Source of the DNA: Rana temporaria
Taxonomy: Eukaryota; Chordata; Amphibia; Anura; Ranidae
DNA: 64,000 nucleotides
Assembly: GCF_905171775.1 (NCBI RefSeq)
Contig: NC_053492.1
Span: 278,400,938-278,464,937, forward strand
Direction of reading: 5' to 3'
The translations under genes were made by a program, and so were the position numbers. The notes below the pieces were generated by a model, which saw nothing but the letters and a program-made list of their open reading frames with translations, ran no database searches and was not told where the DNA came from. Positions 1 through 12,035 of this stretch are shown piece by piece (the stretch's first letter is position 1; each line of letters starts with the position of its first letter).

Positions 1-824
1 CGGCGATCGCGATCACCGCCAGGCACCCACGATCGCTCGTTACAGAATGAGAGTCGGGAGCTGTGTGTGTATAAACACACAGCTCCCGGTCCGGTCAGGG
101 GGGAAATTACCTATCGTCTGTTCATACAATGTATGAACAGCGATTTGTCATTTCCCCATGTCAGTCCACCCCCCCTTCATTTAGAACACACCCAGGAAAC
201 ATACTTAACCCCTTCCTCGCCCCCTAGTGTTAACCCCTTCACTGCCAGTGGCATTTTTATAGTAATCAATGCATTTTTATAGCACTGATCACAAAAAAAA
301 TGCCAATGGTCCCAAAAATGTGTCAAAAGTGTCCGAAGTGTCCGCCATAATGTCGAAGTACTGATAAAAATACCGCTGATCGCCGCCATTACTAGTAAAA
401 AAAAAATATTAAGAAAAATGACATAAAACTATCCCCTATTTTGTAAACACTATAACTTTTGTACAAACCAATCAATAAACGCTTATTGCGATTTTTTTTA
501 ATGAAAAATAAGTAGACGAATACGTATTGGCCTAAACTGAGGAAAAATATTTTTTTTATATATTTTTGGGGGATATTTATAAGTAAAAAATATTCATTTT
601 TTTCAAAATTGTCGCTCTATTTTTGTTTATAGCGCAAAAACTAAAAACCGCAGAGGTGGTCAAATATCACCAAAAGAAAGCTCTATTTGTGGGGAAAAAA
701 GGACGCCAATTTTGTTTGGGAGCCATGTCGCACGACCGTGCAATTGTCAGTTAAAGCGACGCAGTGCCGAATCGCAAAAAGTGCTCTGGTCTTTGGGCAG
801 CAATATTGCCCGGGGGGTTAAGTG
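1..824 (-). repeat. Ranid-type dispersed repeat, inverted copy, cut by window edge
   Basis: Read on the minus strand this copy starts near 824 and runs leftward past the window edge. It shares long stretches with 36376-37090, which lies in the opposite orientation: an AT-rich block with the motif for 'aataagcg' next to 'ttgattggttt', a block with repeated 'ggacacttttgacac', and the landmark 'aggggttaacactaggggg'. A more diverged relative begins at 49763. No coding capacity is visible. I recognise it as a repeat very common in ranid frogs but cannot name it. Confidence 0.75.
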
Positions 825-859
825 ATTAAATTTGAATTAAATAAAATGGCATCAAGACA

Positions 860-2074
860 GGTGTCCTGAATTGGAAGAATTAACATCTTTAAAATGGTAA
901 TCTTACCTAAGATCATGTATAAGATGCAAATACTCCCAATCTCACTCCCACAAGTATATTTTAAAACATTACAAACGCTACTCTTAAGGTTTATCTGGCA
1001 GAAAAAGAAGCTGTGTATCAGCCTGGCACTGTTGACAAGGGACAAGGGGGTCTAGGGGTACCTGACCTTAAAAATTATTACAATGCTATTCTACTATCAC
1101 GAGTGATAGAATGTGCAAAAAAAAAAAAGAAAAAAAAAAGATGGGTAAAATTGGAAAGCACTATTAGTAACGTCACATTGGGGAAAATAATATTGATTCC
1201 CTTCACAATTTAAAGAATTCAATGAGGATACACACAGGATAACGCATAAAGCACTGGCGATTTGGGACATGATACACAAAAGGGAAAAATGGGGATTTAA
1301 TTCACCGCTAATATCAATAAAAGATAGTAATTATTTTTCACCGGGGATTGGGACAATGTTTGGAAATTGTATTAAGCAAGAAAACGCACAATTAAAAAAT
1401 GTGATGGAGAAATTTAAAATATGCACCTATCAGGATTTAAAACAAAAAAAAGATTTAATGGTGATAGACAGATGGCGGTATTCTCAGCTGAAACACTTTA
1501 TAGAGACATTGCCTCAGCCATTCGCAGAGAACCTACTTCCGCTAGAGCAAATATGTATAGCTATAGCAAAGAGGAGGGTGATCTCAAGGATATATACAAT
1601 TCTGAAGTGCCTGGAAACGCTGCCATTTATCAGGAAATGGGAAGAAGAATTGGAAACACGGGTGAATGACTTAGGGGTCAGGAAAAATTTGGAGGATGGC
1701 ACACACTACATCTGTAAATATCAACATGATAGAATTGAACTATAAATGATTGGCTCACTGGTATATAACCCCAGATAAAGCACACAAATGCCAAAGGGAG
1801 ATCTTGCAGTTATGTTAGAAATAGGAACTATGGCCGTCATTTGCTGGACCTGCCCCAAGATTAAAAAATATTGTAGAGAAGTACGGAAAACAATTAAGGA
1901 GATTACCAGCATTGAAATTACAGATGATCTGTGGGGGTGCTTGTTCCATGGGGTTAGAATGCCAACCAAACAATATATGAGATCAATGGCCTCTCAATTA
2001 TGTTGTAGAAATTCTGGCTGTTTGCAGAGCAGACAGACAGATATCTTGTGTCTCATTCATCTTAATGAAATAAT
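860..2074 (+). pseudogene. L1/Tx1 ORF2 C-terminal region, decayed
   Basis: Conceptual reading across frames gives motifs characteristic of the L1/Tx1 ORF2 region downstream of the reverse transcriptase core: GRINIFKMVILPKIMYKM, then FIWQKKK, then KGGLGVPDLKNYYNAILLS at about 1040-1105. A 158-codon open stretch at 1269-1745 continues the same region, and around 1840 the words CPKIKKY...VRKTIKEIT match the motif near the ORF2 C-terminus. An A-rich tract at 1116-1140 and several frameshifts break the frame, so no functional protein is possible. Endonuclease and catalytic reverse transcriptase regions are absent because the copy is 5' truncated. Confidence 0.7.
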
Positions 2075-2735
2075 CCATATTTAAGCTAAATAGATTCACT
2101 CACCATCCTTTCCCTGCCATACATCCAAGTCAAGAGACCATCACACCATCTGTCCTCATCCATCGCTCTCAGCCATCACTGACTTCCAGCAGCTTGTTTG
2201 TTTATTATATAGGGTCAACATTAGTAACAAAGGTGTGGCTTCACAAAACAGCCAATCAGACATGTTGTATACTTTCAAAAGAACCAATCACAGACATGTG
2301 ATTCAAACAATGCTTAGTAGTGGTGTATACAAACGGCTGGGGGCAGTCACCATGCTCTGTGAGACACAAAGGAATCAGAAAGCATGGCTGCACAGAGCCG
2401 TGTGCAAACCACCATTGCCATGGTTGCAAACCATACTTAAATCATGGATCAGATAACCATAATTTTCGTATAGTTATGCTACAGTTTCCATGTACGCAGA
2501 TCTGTCCACTCGGAGTCATTTAATGCAGTCGACAAGAAGTGGCCAGTCCCTTGCTGAGGCATAAATGGACATCCCTAAAAGGAGTTTGCAAATCTGCTGT
2601 GTCCATGAAAAGGTGTTTGAGCCAAAGGCCTTCCACCAACGTCTGTATGCGAGAATTCGCTCACCTGAGCGCATTACAGCAAAACCGACACTGGGGGGAC
2701 ATCTGACAACATACATTTATAGAATTTTCCACAAC
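2075..2735. other. Unidentified sequence interrupting the LINE
   Basis: LINE homology stops at about 2074 (LIHLN) and resumes at about 2736 (AAKSLIPRQW), where an intact ORF2 would run without a gap. The intervening 660 bp matches nothing I recognise. It contains a 66-codon minus-strand open frame at 2516-2716 with no recognisable motif. I could not define terminal repeats or a target duplication. Confidence 0.45.
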
Positions 2736-3246
2736 AATTATTAAATGCTGCTAAAAGTTTAATACCTAGACAGTGGCAAGACCTAGATACCCCTACAATG
2801 AAGAGTTAGTGTAATAAAGTGAATGAAATCTACAATCTAGTAGCTCATGTTTTCAATTAAACGATAATCTGAATTATTCGGGAATGCAAATAAGAAGGTT
2901 ATTCCTACAATGTTTCTATTCTTGACACATTTGGTAGAACTGTAGATACCTTTTTAAAATTGTAATAGATCTTGTCTCACTGTTATTTAATAGATATTAT
3001 TATACAGTATTTTCAAATATTTAACATCGAGCTTCTCACCCCCGATTGTATTATATTGTATTTACTTTATGCAACTTGTACATTATTCTTGTACTAATCA
3101 ATAAAATATTTTGACATGGAAATCTACAATCTAGAGTATCTAAGGTTTAGTGGGGAGGAGGGAATGGAAGGGTTTGAAGATAAGTGGCGTGACTGGATAA
3201 AGTTTAAGTATGCAATAAGATTTGTCAATCTGATGGGAGAATAAAT
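2736..3246 (+). pseudogene. L1/Tx1 ORF2 extreme C-terminus, split by insertion
   Basis: Joining 2736-2840 to 3135-3246 restores one reading frame through NKVNEIYNL and EYLRFSG to the stop codon at about 3244-3246. That continuity shows the host frame existed before the 278-bp insertion. The sequence beyond the stop to 3422 is the 3' UTR, with a G-run at 3281-3289 and an A-rich end. Confidence 0.7.
2841..3118 (+). mobile_element. Nested LINE 3'-tail insertion with 16-bp target duplication
   Basis: The 278-bp insert is bracketed by perfect copies of GAAATCTACAATCTAG at 2825-2840 and 3119-3134. It ends in 'caataaaatattttgacatg', resembling the A/T-rich 3' end of an L1-type LINE, and has no open frame. 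The duplication length fits target-primed reverse transcription. It is younger than the LINE it interrupts. Confidence 0.75.
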
Positions 3247-3423
3247 GAAGGGGAGAAGAAATTAAGAAAATAATGTTTCAGGGGGGGGGCTGAGGTGGGC
3301 AGGGGCAGAGGTTGGGAGGGTATAGTATAATATATGTATTATTTATGCAATATTCGATGTAATGCTGAGAAGAGTCCTTCAGTTTTTTGCATTTTATAGA
3401 CATAAATAAACCTAATAAAAAAA

Positions 3424-4090
3424 CTCAATACTGGCATCCTTCCCTGATTTTTGGGGGATAGTGATATATAAACTGTTTATATCCAATGTCACTAGGATGT
3501 CCTCCTCCTGACATTCGGGTAACGATTGTAATTTGTCCAAAAATTAATTGGTATCCTTAATGAAAGATTTAGTCTCTCTTACAAGGGGAGAGAGAATCCT
3601 GTCCAAAAATTGTGATATGGGAACAAAGCTTGAGTCTCTACCCAACACGATTGGATGTCCGGGGGGATTTTCTCTTTCTTTAGGAAGGGTATACAGGACC
3701 GGAATCCTAGGATGGGCAGGTAACAAAAAATAATATATATCACATTTAAAGCCCCTTCCTTTAGTGCTTGTTTGAGGATTCCCTCTAGTTGTTTACCCCA
3801 TGTGGGTTCACTACTTAGATGTGTATATACTTCTTGATCCTCTAGTTGTCTATTAATTTCATTCCCATACATTTGTCTGTCCAATCGAACCCCCCATGTC
3901 CGCTGGTTTCAACACTATTTCATCGCTTTGTTTTAATTCTCTTAAAGCCAATTTTTCTTTAAACAAGAGAATGTTAGGTCTATGGTCATGATAGTCCAAC
4001 TGTGAAACAAAATCCTGTACATCCCTCATGACTTCTTTAACAAATGTTTCCACCAGTGCATATATTACCTAAGAACCTAACCAATTTTTC
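3424..4090 (-). pseudogene. Penelope-like element reverse transcriptase fragment
   Basis: Reading the minus strand from about 4085 downward gives ELKQSDEIVLKPADMGGSI, then YGNEINRQLEDQEVY, then a proline-rich block resembling 'PPGRPIVSG', then SFIKDT and finally ILVTLDINSLYITIP. This order matches the N-terminal and early palm blocks of Penelope-like reverse transcriptase; L1, Gypsy and DIRS enzymes lack the KPADKGG-type motif. Frameshifts and stops split it (open pieces at 3859-4053 and 3579-3884). The catalytic YxDD block and the GIY-YIG endonuclease would lie beyond 3424, where the LINE tail begins, and are missing. It abuts the LINE 3' end almost exactly. Confidence 0.7.
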
Positions 4091-4489
4091 AGAACAAAAA
4101 ACACCCTGTGTTTTTTTCTCTAGCAAGAAACTGTGAAACACATGCTATATATAAGGGAGAGATAGTATACCAGTTACCAATATAAAATGTACACCAGTTT
4201 TTCACACCAGAGGTTGATTTTGATACACAAGTCAACCAGTTAAAAAAGGATAATAGTTCCAGCCATATGAGAATGAAGGAATTATGTCATTGTTTCTGGG
4301 TGTACTTACTGTGCATAGGCTCTGCACACCCAACCCTTGAAGATAAAGTGGATTTTTACTCAGATTATTACAGTTGCTATTTGAGGGCTGTTGGAGAACT
4401 ATGACATGAAAAAGGGAAAAATAAAGAGTTTACCACAGCCTCTACACAACTGTACTATTAGTCAAAATAGCAAAAGCACCGACATGGGT
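4091..4489. other. No recognisable feature
   Basis: AT-rich sequence upstream of the Penelope fragment on its coding strand. I see no open frame, terminal repeats or repeat homology within the window. Confidence 0.4.
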
Positions 4490-5365
4490 CTGTTATGAAT
4501 CAGATGTGATCAGAACTGTGTGGACTGCAACAGAGGGAACCCAGACGTGTTTTAAGTGAAAATATAATTTATTAAGGATAGTGAAATAATATATTAAAAT
4601 AACAACCTCCAAAAACACTCCAACCAACACCAACAGAAACCACAAATAATAACAGTAATAGACCAATATGTACAAGTAATAGGGACAAACCGGAATCACA
4701 ACAGGGCCAGGCCAGGATCGTCAACGGGAACTCAGCAGCTGGGGAAAGGGAGCACAAACAGGACAAGAAGGGGATGGATGGATCACAGGGGGAACAGGTT
4801 TAGGTACAGAGCACAGGGTACAGGATCACAGGATTCCAGGTTCAGGTACAGGTTTCAGGTTCAGGGCAGGATCACAGGATCACAGGATTCCAGGTTCAGG
4901 TACAGGTTTCAGGTTCAAGGTGCATAGAAAGATATCAAGGCAAGGTCTAATTGTCACTGCCAGGTATTTTTTACACATCTCCTGCAATCAGGCTCAGGTG
5001 ACGCCTAATCGCAGGAGATGTCGGCCACACACTGCCAGGAATCGTCGTATCGTCGTATCGCTGGTGGACGCCAGTACTGCAGCCCAAAGATCACATAATA
5101 CCACCAGGGGAGAGCTCCCCTGGCAGTTCCAGACTGCCAGGAGACACCTGGTGGTGGACCACAGTACTGCACACCAAATATCAGGCAGTATCACCAGCGG
5201 GAGGAACCTTTCCTGACGGGGTCACTTTATGCAGATTTTAAGCTACTGCAAGGCATTTGACTTTTGTGTTTTGAGTCACTAAAAATAGGAAAGGATTACC
5301 ACTACCCACAACCAGCCCAGGTGAATCAAACAAAAAGGAGCAGCCTCAGCCTTAATGTCTCCACC
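4490..5365. repeat. Repetitive stretch with a short tandem duplication
   Basis: 4820-4920 contains two tandem copies of a roughly 50-bp unit rich in 'caggttcaggtacaggtttc'. The flanking 5000-5220 segment has two related sub-blocks around 'ccagtactgca' and 'ccacagtactgca'. It may be part of a decayed LTR or satellite-like element, but no ends or reading frames support a class. Confidence 0.35.
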
Positions 5366-5432
5366 ACACACCCTGATGCATTTCCCCCAGCCCACCACCC
5401 CTGTGGGTGGGGCAAAATGCATCAGGGTGTGG
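5366..5432 (-). ncRNA. Hairpin with hammerhead-like core (candidate)
   Basis: A compact palindrome with arms built on 'acaccctgatgcatt' and 'aatgcatcagggtgt'. On the minus strand it reads CTGATG, a GC-rich internal stem (ccccaccc...ggtgggc), GAAA, then an ATC triplet. A terminal stem pairs CACACC with GGTGTG. This is the order of a hammerhead ribozyme, but the conserved A after CTGATG is not in place and extra bases precede the internal stem, so cleavage is doubtful. It could be a simple palindrome. Confidence 0.3.
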
Positions 5433-5730
5433 GGTGTGGTAGAGATATGTAGCCTGATGCCGCTCCTTATCGTTTATTCACTAGGGCTGGTTGGAAGTAG
5501 CGGCATTCTTTTCTTTTTACACTTGCTCGCCCCCTGGATTGGTATCAGGATAAACCTGGTCCCCATTTTCTGGGACACAGATATGCCTTCACTTCTACTT
5601 TAAATGGCATCAAAAGCAATGTACTGTAACATGACATTTTGTGCCACTATAGTTTTACTTTGGACTTGTGTTAAGGATAGTGCAGTGACAAGTTGGAGAA
5701 ACTGCAACCCACCAAAGAAAATGAGAGTAA

Positions 5731-6190
5731 GGCCTTGTACACACGACCGAACATGTCTGCTGAAACTGGTCCGCGGACCAGTTTCCGCGGACATGTTCGG
5801 TCGTGTGTAGGGCCGACCGGACAATTTTCCGGCCTAGCGGACAGGTTTCCAGTGGACAAAAGTTTCTTAGCATGCTAAGAAACTTGTCCGCTGGAAGCCT
5901 GTCCGTCGGACATGTCCGTTGGTCAGTACGACTCATCGGACATGTCCGCTGGCCCGAGAACCCGCGCATGGCGTCGAAGTGATTCAACGCATGCGTGGAA
6001 GCATTGAACTTCCAGGTTTGCGGACGTGTCGGCGTCAACGTCACTGCCACGTCACCGCACTGTCTGTCCACTGGGATTTTGGTTTGATGGTGTGTACAAC
6101 CATCAGACCAAAATCTCCAAATGGACATGTCCGATGAAAACGGTCTGCGGACCGTTTTCATCGGACATGTTCGCTCGTCTGTACAAGGCC
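5731..6190. mobile_element. Harbinger-like MITE (GGCCTTGTACACACGA ends)
   Basis: Terminal inverted repeats begin GGCCTTGTACA at 5731 and end TGTACAAGGCC at 6190. Flanks are TAA (5728-5730) and TCA (6191-6193), consistent with a 3-bp TWA duplication with one change. Internal hairpins such as 'ggtccgcggaccag' are typical of the cohort at 22976, 35772 and 41532. It encodes no transposase. Confidence 0.6.
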
Positions 6191-6549
6191 TCAGAGTCCT
6201 ATCTAAGTTAAACAGAAGGATACATTAAGAAATATGGCTTGTTAAGTCAAGTAGGGTGCAAGGGGAAATGGGGAGATAAAAAAGTAGTTACTGCGCTAAA
6301 TAAATACTAAATATATACAATAAATGAAATGGGGAGAGCTTGTGATAAAAAAAAAATTTTTATAATACCAGGATACCTTACCCAACCTGCAATTCATTAT
6401 TACTGTTGCCATGTACTGAGAGGATCGTGGAAAACATTCAAATGTACCATGAAGCTATCTGTACGTTACAATCGGCTCAGAGAGCCTTGCAACAAACAGG
6501 TTATAAGATAATGCTCACATTACAGTAGACTTTTAAAGGGCAGCTATTT
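6191..6549. other. No recognisable feature
   Basis: AT-rich single-copy-looking sequence. The longest frames are about 60 codons and show no motif. Confidence 0.4.
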
Positions 6550-8060
6550 TGTTTTTTAACAAATGTTAAAATAATAGATTCTGGACTAAAGGTTAGTTAA
6601 AACCAGCAAACATTACATATATTCTGAAAGCAGAGACCCTGGAGAATAAAATAGTGACAAGTAAAAAAATATATGTCACATGCTACTAGTGCAATGGTTT
6701 ATTAAGTGCTAATTTTCAATAAAATATATTTTGGTAAATTTTAGAAACACAATATATTACACAATTCTTTGGTAAAGTATAAAAGATGAAGCTGTGCAGA
6801 GTAAATGGTCCTGAGTTTAAAGTAAACCATAAATACTGGCCCTAGAATCATTGGGCCAGATTCACCAAAGAGATACGACGGCGTTTCTCCTGATACGCCG
6901 TCGTATCTCTGTTTCTATCTATGCGACTGATTCATAGAATCAGTTACGCATAGATATCCATAAGATCCGACAGGTGTAATTGTTTTACACTGTCGGATCT
7001 TAGGATGCAATACCGCAGCCGCCGCTGGGTGGAGTTTGCGTCGTAAACCAGCGTTGGGTATGCAAATTAGCAGTTACGACGGATCCCCGATGGATTTTTG
7101 CATTCGCTACGTCGCTGCTAGTCTAGTTTCCCGTCGCAAAGTTAGTCGTCGTTTGACCTGCCCTAACTTTAGTCAGCAATCGTATTGCTGTCTAAAGTAT
7201 GGCCGTCGTTCCCGCGTCGAAATGTAAAATTTAACGTCGTTTGCGTAACACGTCCGGGAATACGGAAGTACGCTACGCGCGTCGCCGTTCGAAAAAATTA
7301 CGCCACGGCGTGCAAAGCACGGCGGGAGTTAGGAAACGGAGAATGCGCAGTAGGTCCGGCGCGGGAGCGCGCTTAATTTAAATGGCACATGCCCATTTGA
7401 AATGGCCTGCCTTGCGCCGGAGGCCGCCGGCGTAGTTTTCATCGCAAGTGCTTTGTGAATCAGGCACTTGCGATGAAAACTTGCGGCGGTGTAACGTATC
7501 TACGATACATTACGCCGCCGCAGTTCTATGTGAATCTGGCCCATTGTTCATACACTGGTGTGCACAGTAATATGTAACATATGTGGGGTAGTTGTCATTT
7601 TCTTACACAATGTACATTAGTGTACATTGGTCCAGGGGCTCATAATTTTGGGGGACTTTTTAAGTGCTTTAATATTTACTTAACGTTATCTCTATCATGA
7701 AGAGGGCTATTGGATTATAGAGAGCATATTTATAGTGATGGGTTCTCTTTAATGATACATAATGGGTCTGTTAGACCCCTGATGTCTTTCATGCACTCCA
7801 CTTAAGCTAATGGAGTGTAGATTGTACTTATTCAGCCTCTTCTCTGGCCACAGCAGCCAGGGAACAGCAGAAACAACAGGGTTTACTAGCTAAGGGAGAT
7901 TGGTCTCCCTCCTCTACCCAGCGGTAACCACCATGTGGATCCCTGGCCTGCAGGTTGGATAGTAAAGCTGGGGTACATGGCAGGGGGTCACAGGTTTCAG
8001 TGGAAGTATTTTGGAAAGATATTTCATCTAAAAGCTAACAGTTAGCTTGTGACACTTACA
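6550..8060 (+). repeat. Unclassified dispersed repeat, copy 1, split by a MITE
   Basis: Two blocks are shared with 9910-11000 in the same order. 6550-6830 matches 9915-10195 (landmarks 'gcagagaccctggagaataaa' type wording and 'gtaaaatataaaa'). 7735-7900 matches 10480-10640 (landmarks 'ttctctttaa', 'ttagaccc'). The MITE at 6853-7542 was inserted between the blocks. No coding capacity or terminal repeats were found. Confidence 0.5.
6853..7542. mobile_element. MITE with GGGCCAGATTCAC ends, full length
   Basis: 690 bp with terminal inverted repeats GGGCCAGATTCAC at 6853 and GTGAATCTGGCCC ending at 7542, flanked by ATT on both sides (6850-6852, 7543-7545). A subterminal hairpin ('gatacgacggcg'/'cgccgtcgtatc'), a second hairpin centred near 6935 ('gattcatagaatc') and a third around 6965-7002 follow in order. 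The same three appear in the copy at 23741. The interior is unusually CpG-rich. No transposase is encoded. Confidence 0.75.
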
Positions 8061-8184
8061 CCCATTACCCACAGCTACAGCAGCCAGAATTGTATGTAAC
8101 ACCCCCAGCTGCTGCCTACATAAGGCATTTCTCTGTGTTGGGCATTTCTCTTTGCATATATGCGGCCTGTCTGCATTGCGTTGT

Positions 8185-8572
8185 ATGCGGCCCTTTTTCT
8201 ACTCCACCTTTTGTTAATTTTCAGATCTCTCCACTTGGTATTGTTCCTAAAAAGAAACCGAACACTTTTAGATTAATATACCATCTATCTTACCCCTTTG
8301 GGTTTTCTTTGAACGATGATATTGACCCATCGTTGTGTTCTGTGCAGTATTCTTAATTTGATGACGCTCTGTTCAAAATTAGAAGAGTTGGTTCATCTGC
8401 TTTACTTGCTAAAACTGATGTTCAATCCGTACTTCCTATTCATCCATCTGCCTTTAACTCTTTAGGTTTTTGTTTTTGAAATGAATATTACTTTGATAGG
8501 TGTCTCCCGATGGGATGTTCACTTTCTTGTCATTATTTTGAACTTTTTTCTATGTTTATTAAATGGGTGCTG
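8185..8572 (+). pseudogene. DIRS-type reverse transcriptase fragment
   Basis: Translation gives GPFSTPPFVNFQISPLGIVP, KKKPNTFRLIYHLSYPFG, SLNDDI, then after a stop FDDALFKIRRVG, LLAKTDVQS and finally RCLPMGCSLSCHYFE. The IYHLSYP, AKTD and CLPMGC blocks in this spacing are diagnostic of DIRS-like tyrosine-recombinase retrotransposons. The frame is broken at about 8354 and again near 8478. The YxDD block, RNase H, recombinase and split repeats are not present. Confidence 0.75.
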
Positions 8573-9909
8573 TCAGTCACCCCAGTATAGATAGATGTCA
8601 GCATCTGGTGTATTGGAGGCTGGTTAGATGTTGCAAAACCAGCCTGAAGCACTGATGCCAGCTTGTAATCCTGTGTCCCAGTGGCTGAGCAAAGCAATGC
8701 AGGGAACAGATGAGGGTATGACATCACACACTGCTAAACAAGGAAGGGGCATGGCAACACATTTCAGGGCGAGTACGCCCATTTCCCAAGCCTCCTTGGT
8801 GGAGAGACATAGTGGTTACCCATATGGACTACAAACAGGTCTGTATCTCTTCATCTCTGTCACATGTGGGGCAGAGCAATTGAAAGATAGCTATGAAGGA
8901 AGATTTTCTTTTATGCAGCACAAAGTGAAAGACACTGAATTTCTAGCAATATAAAAATGTATTTCTGTATTTTCTATAAATGTGCTCAGCTTGGAAACAA
9001 AAAATAAGAAAATTAAAGCAGCCATCACATCTGAGAACTGTAGACTACAATATATTGCATTTTTATTCTTGGGATTAGTTACCCTTTAAGATTATGGATA
9101 ATTTTATTCAAGGCCAGATTTATATTTACCATTCTCTATATGCCAACTGTCCTTCCCCAAACAACTGACAAACAAACATGATTAGGCATCATAGCCAATC
9201 AGAAAGCAGTTGTGGACAAGAGAGAACCTTGCCCCATGCAGTGTTAGGAAAGTGTTGCCATAGAGAATTTAATATGGCTCTTATCTACTGGAATAGCTCT
9301 GTCTGTGTATTCGTCTGGTTGACTCAACAGTCCACATGCAAACCACAGAGTTTGAGTGTTTCTTTGTGTCTGTCCAATATCGTACTACAAAGTTCAACAT
9401 TAAACATCAGGATCTCAGCAGTCTATACTTCCAAACATATACAATAGTCTCTTATAGGGAATCATTAATGGTTTTGGGTAAATTTATTTTACATGTTATA
9501 TTGTTTAATACCCTTTAAAACTGATATTTATGTATTTTTATTTATATAGTCTTTGCTTTAAAAATATTTGTGACAAATGATTCCCAGAGCACTCTGGGTA
9601 AAACTTTCTTTTTATTTAGCAAAAATTATAGAATCTCTATTTATGTTTTGTAGCCTTGTGAAGATTTTACCTCACTCCCTGTTGTACCACCGGAACAAGA
9701 AGTCAAGAGAATCTCAACAACAGGGATACAAATTGTGCCAGGTGTTTACCATGGTCTGTGCACTTGTGACATGTTCTTTATGTTGTATAATCAGCACATA
9801 AAGTTAAGGAAAATTACAAAAAAAAACACATATTCAGATACAGCAATAAAAAACTGACAGAAGTTTAACTCTTAAAATGTAAAATATCAACAAGATAAAT
9901 TTTTAACCA
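8573..9909. other. No recognisable feature
   Basis: Mixed-composition sequence with open frames up to 108 codons (8628-8954). None contains a motif, a credible start context or splice-like structure that I could support. Confidence 0.4.
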
Positions 9910-11000
9910 TTTTGCCGCCAGAGCTATTTTTCTTATTTTTTTCTCTTCGCACTTGTTAAATTGCACATTTTAGGCCTAAATACTAGTTAAAACTCCAAAA
10001 ACAGTAGTACATTTCTAAAAGCAGGGATCCTGTAGAATAAAACAGTGGCAGTTGCAAGATATTAGTGTAACTGTTCATTAAACTCACTGAAATAAATATG
10101 AAAAAATATGTTTTAGTACACACAAATACAATATAATACCCATTTGTAAAATATAAAAAATTAGGTTGTGTCAAGTAAATAGGTGACACTTTAAAAGCAG
10201 TTACAGCTCAGCAATTTAGAGTTAACAGCAAATGATGTCTTATAATTATTGCTCTCACTCTAGCATGTACAGTGATACAGTATGGCAAAATCCTTATTTT
10301 AATATGTGAGCACACCAATGCATGCATCTGCATTTGTATGTGTGGGTACTTGTGGGGTGGGGGTGCTTTAAACATTTTTATGGGAGTTATTTATTCATTT
10401 TTTTAACTTCTCCCTTTTTTAAACTTAATTTTTTTTGCTGACGCAAGGGGACTGATAAGCCTCGTATGTGATAGCATAGTGTTGGTGACAGATTCTCTTT
10501 AAGGAAATCTCAGAGGTCTATTAGACCCCAAATGTCACCAGTAAATGTTTTCACAGTTCACCAAGCACAGATAGTGCAAGTTCAGCTTCTTCCCTGATCA
10601 GAGAGGTTGGGGAATGACAGTACTGAAGAACATGAAAGTGATCAGAGCTGATCACTTATGTTATCATTCTTAAAAAGAGAGATCAGCAAACATGTATTCA
10701 CTCGTCTCCTTCTGCTCTTGGGGCTGCCACCCGTCACAATGGTCCTGAATACCCGGTAGGGACAGGTGAGTCCGGGACACATGCTAAGGGGTTAGATGAG
10801 GGGGGTAGCTTCTTCCACAGCATGTAGAAGTGATCGAGCAGCTCTACAGCTACTTAAATCACTTGTACGAAAACAGTCTACAGCACAGTGAAAAAGGTAA
10901 AAAAACAAAACTCCTTTTTACAAACTCCTGTTTACAGGTCGGTGCTGGGGCCGACATAATGGCGGCAGCGAAAGGGTCACAGAAAATCTGTGTTTTGCCC
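9910..11000 (+). repeat. Unclassified dispersed repeat, copy 2
   Basis: Diverged second copy of the family at 6550-8060, lacking the MITE insertion. Its 3' portion contains 'ataatggcggcagcg' at about 10958. Confidence 0.45.
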
Positions 11001-12035
11001 AGCAAGTATGCTAAGATGTCCCTTCTGGGTTTGGATGAGAAGGTGACTCACTTCCCCTTCTCCTTCTCTTATGTGACAAAACTGGTGCTTTACAATTGAC
11101 CATTCGCGTTACATATGAGCAGATATTTCCCAGACCTGTGTATGCTCTTACTGGAGCGACTTGGAACTGGCAAAGAACATTAAAGTGAATATGTTGCATT
11201 GCCCTGCATGGTCTACTTAAAGCTTGAGTGTCAGTTTTTGACTGGTAGGCAAGGAAACGTTATATCAATCTTTACTTGTTGGGGATTAGGTGTACAGAGA
11301 AGGAATGTAACAGCAGGAGTGTACACAAGCAGTAAAAATGTTGTTCTTAGAAAGCTCATGAGGTTATAGTCTGTAAGATGCCTGTGACTGGGGTCATCTA
11401 AAAAGCATGATAACTTTATTAGAGTGAAATAGGAAAAAAAGTTGCACTTTTAAACTTGTGTATACCTAAGGTGATCTGGCAATTCCTCTTTGGAATACAA
11501 TACATACTTTCAATAGCTTAGTTTATAGCGATCGATAACATATATTGTACATACAGAGTAACAATTACATTACACAGTTAGCAATACAATTTGGTCTCAT
11601 CAAATACAGCTTTAGCTCCCTCTGGTGTATTAGAGACAGTAAATACAATATTGTAATGTATTAAACAGTGGGGTTTTTTTTTCATGTTAATGATTCATGA
11701 GTGCATGTTTATGTGTGTGCAATTGCAACAAGCATTATCTCAAAAATAAATAGTTTGGTTTCCAGGCAGAATTTACACTATTAAGCAATATGTAGCATTA
11801 AGCAAGTATTACATTATGTAGGTTTTAGCTGCTATATCTGTAATAGTAGTTCACTTCCTCCCAAACAGTCATTGATCAAGACAGAGATTGAGAGTGAATA
11901 AAAGCAGTATGTTTTCTTCTTGGATTTTTTGATATATGTATGTAGAAGCATACAGTTGTGAGAATAGGGCTGCACTACTGCAGGGAGAAGACATGTACAT
12001 ATCCTACTGTAGCACACTCTCACTAGTGTTGCTAG
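11001..12035. other. No recognisable feature
   Basis: AT-rich sequence without terminal repeats, tandem structure or protein motifs. The open frame at 11011-11199 on the minus strand has no recognisable domain. Confidence 0.4.

Larger units (their letters stand above)
830..3422 (+). mobile_element. 5'-truncated L1/Tx1-type LINE, interrupted twice
   Basis: The element keeps only the 3' end of ORF2, a 3' untranslated region and an A-rich end ('cctaataaaaaaac') near 3422. Homology runs 830-2074, resumes at 2736-2840 and finishes at 3119-3246, followed by the 3' UTR. The first gap (about 2075-2735) holds unidentified sequence. The second gap is a clean younger insertion at 2841-3118. Loss of the 5' part is the usual outcome of incomplete target-primed reverse transcription. 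Confidence 0.75.

Noticed and set aside
5655..6161. 168-codon minus-strand frame
   Set aside because: It spans a Harbinger-like MITE with palindromic content and has no recognisable domain.
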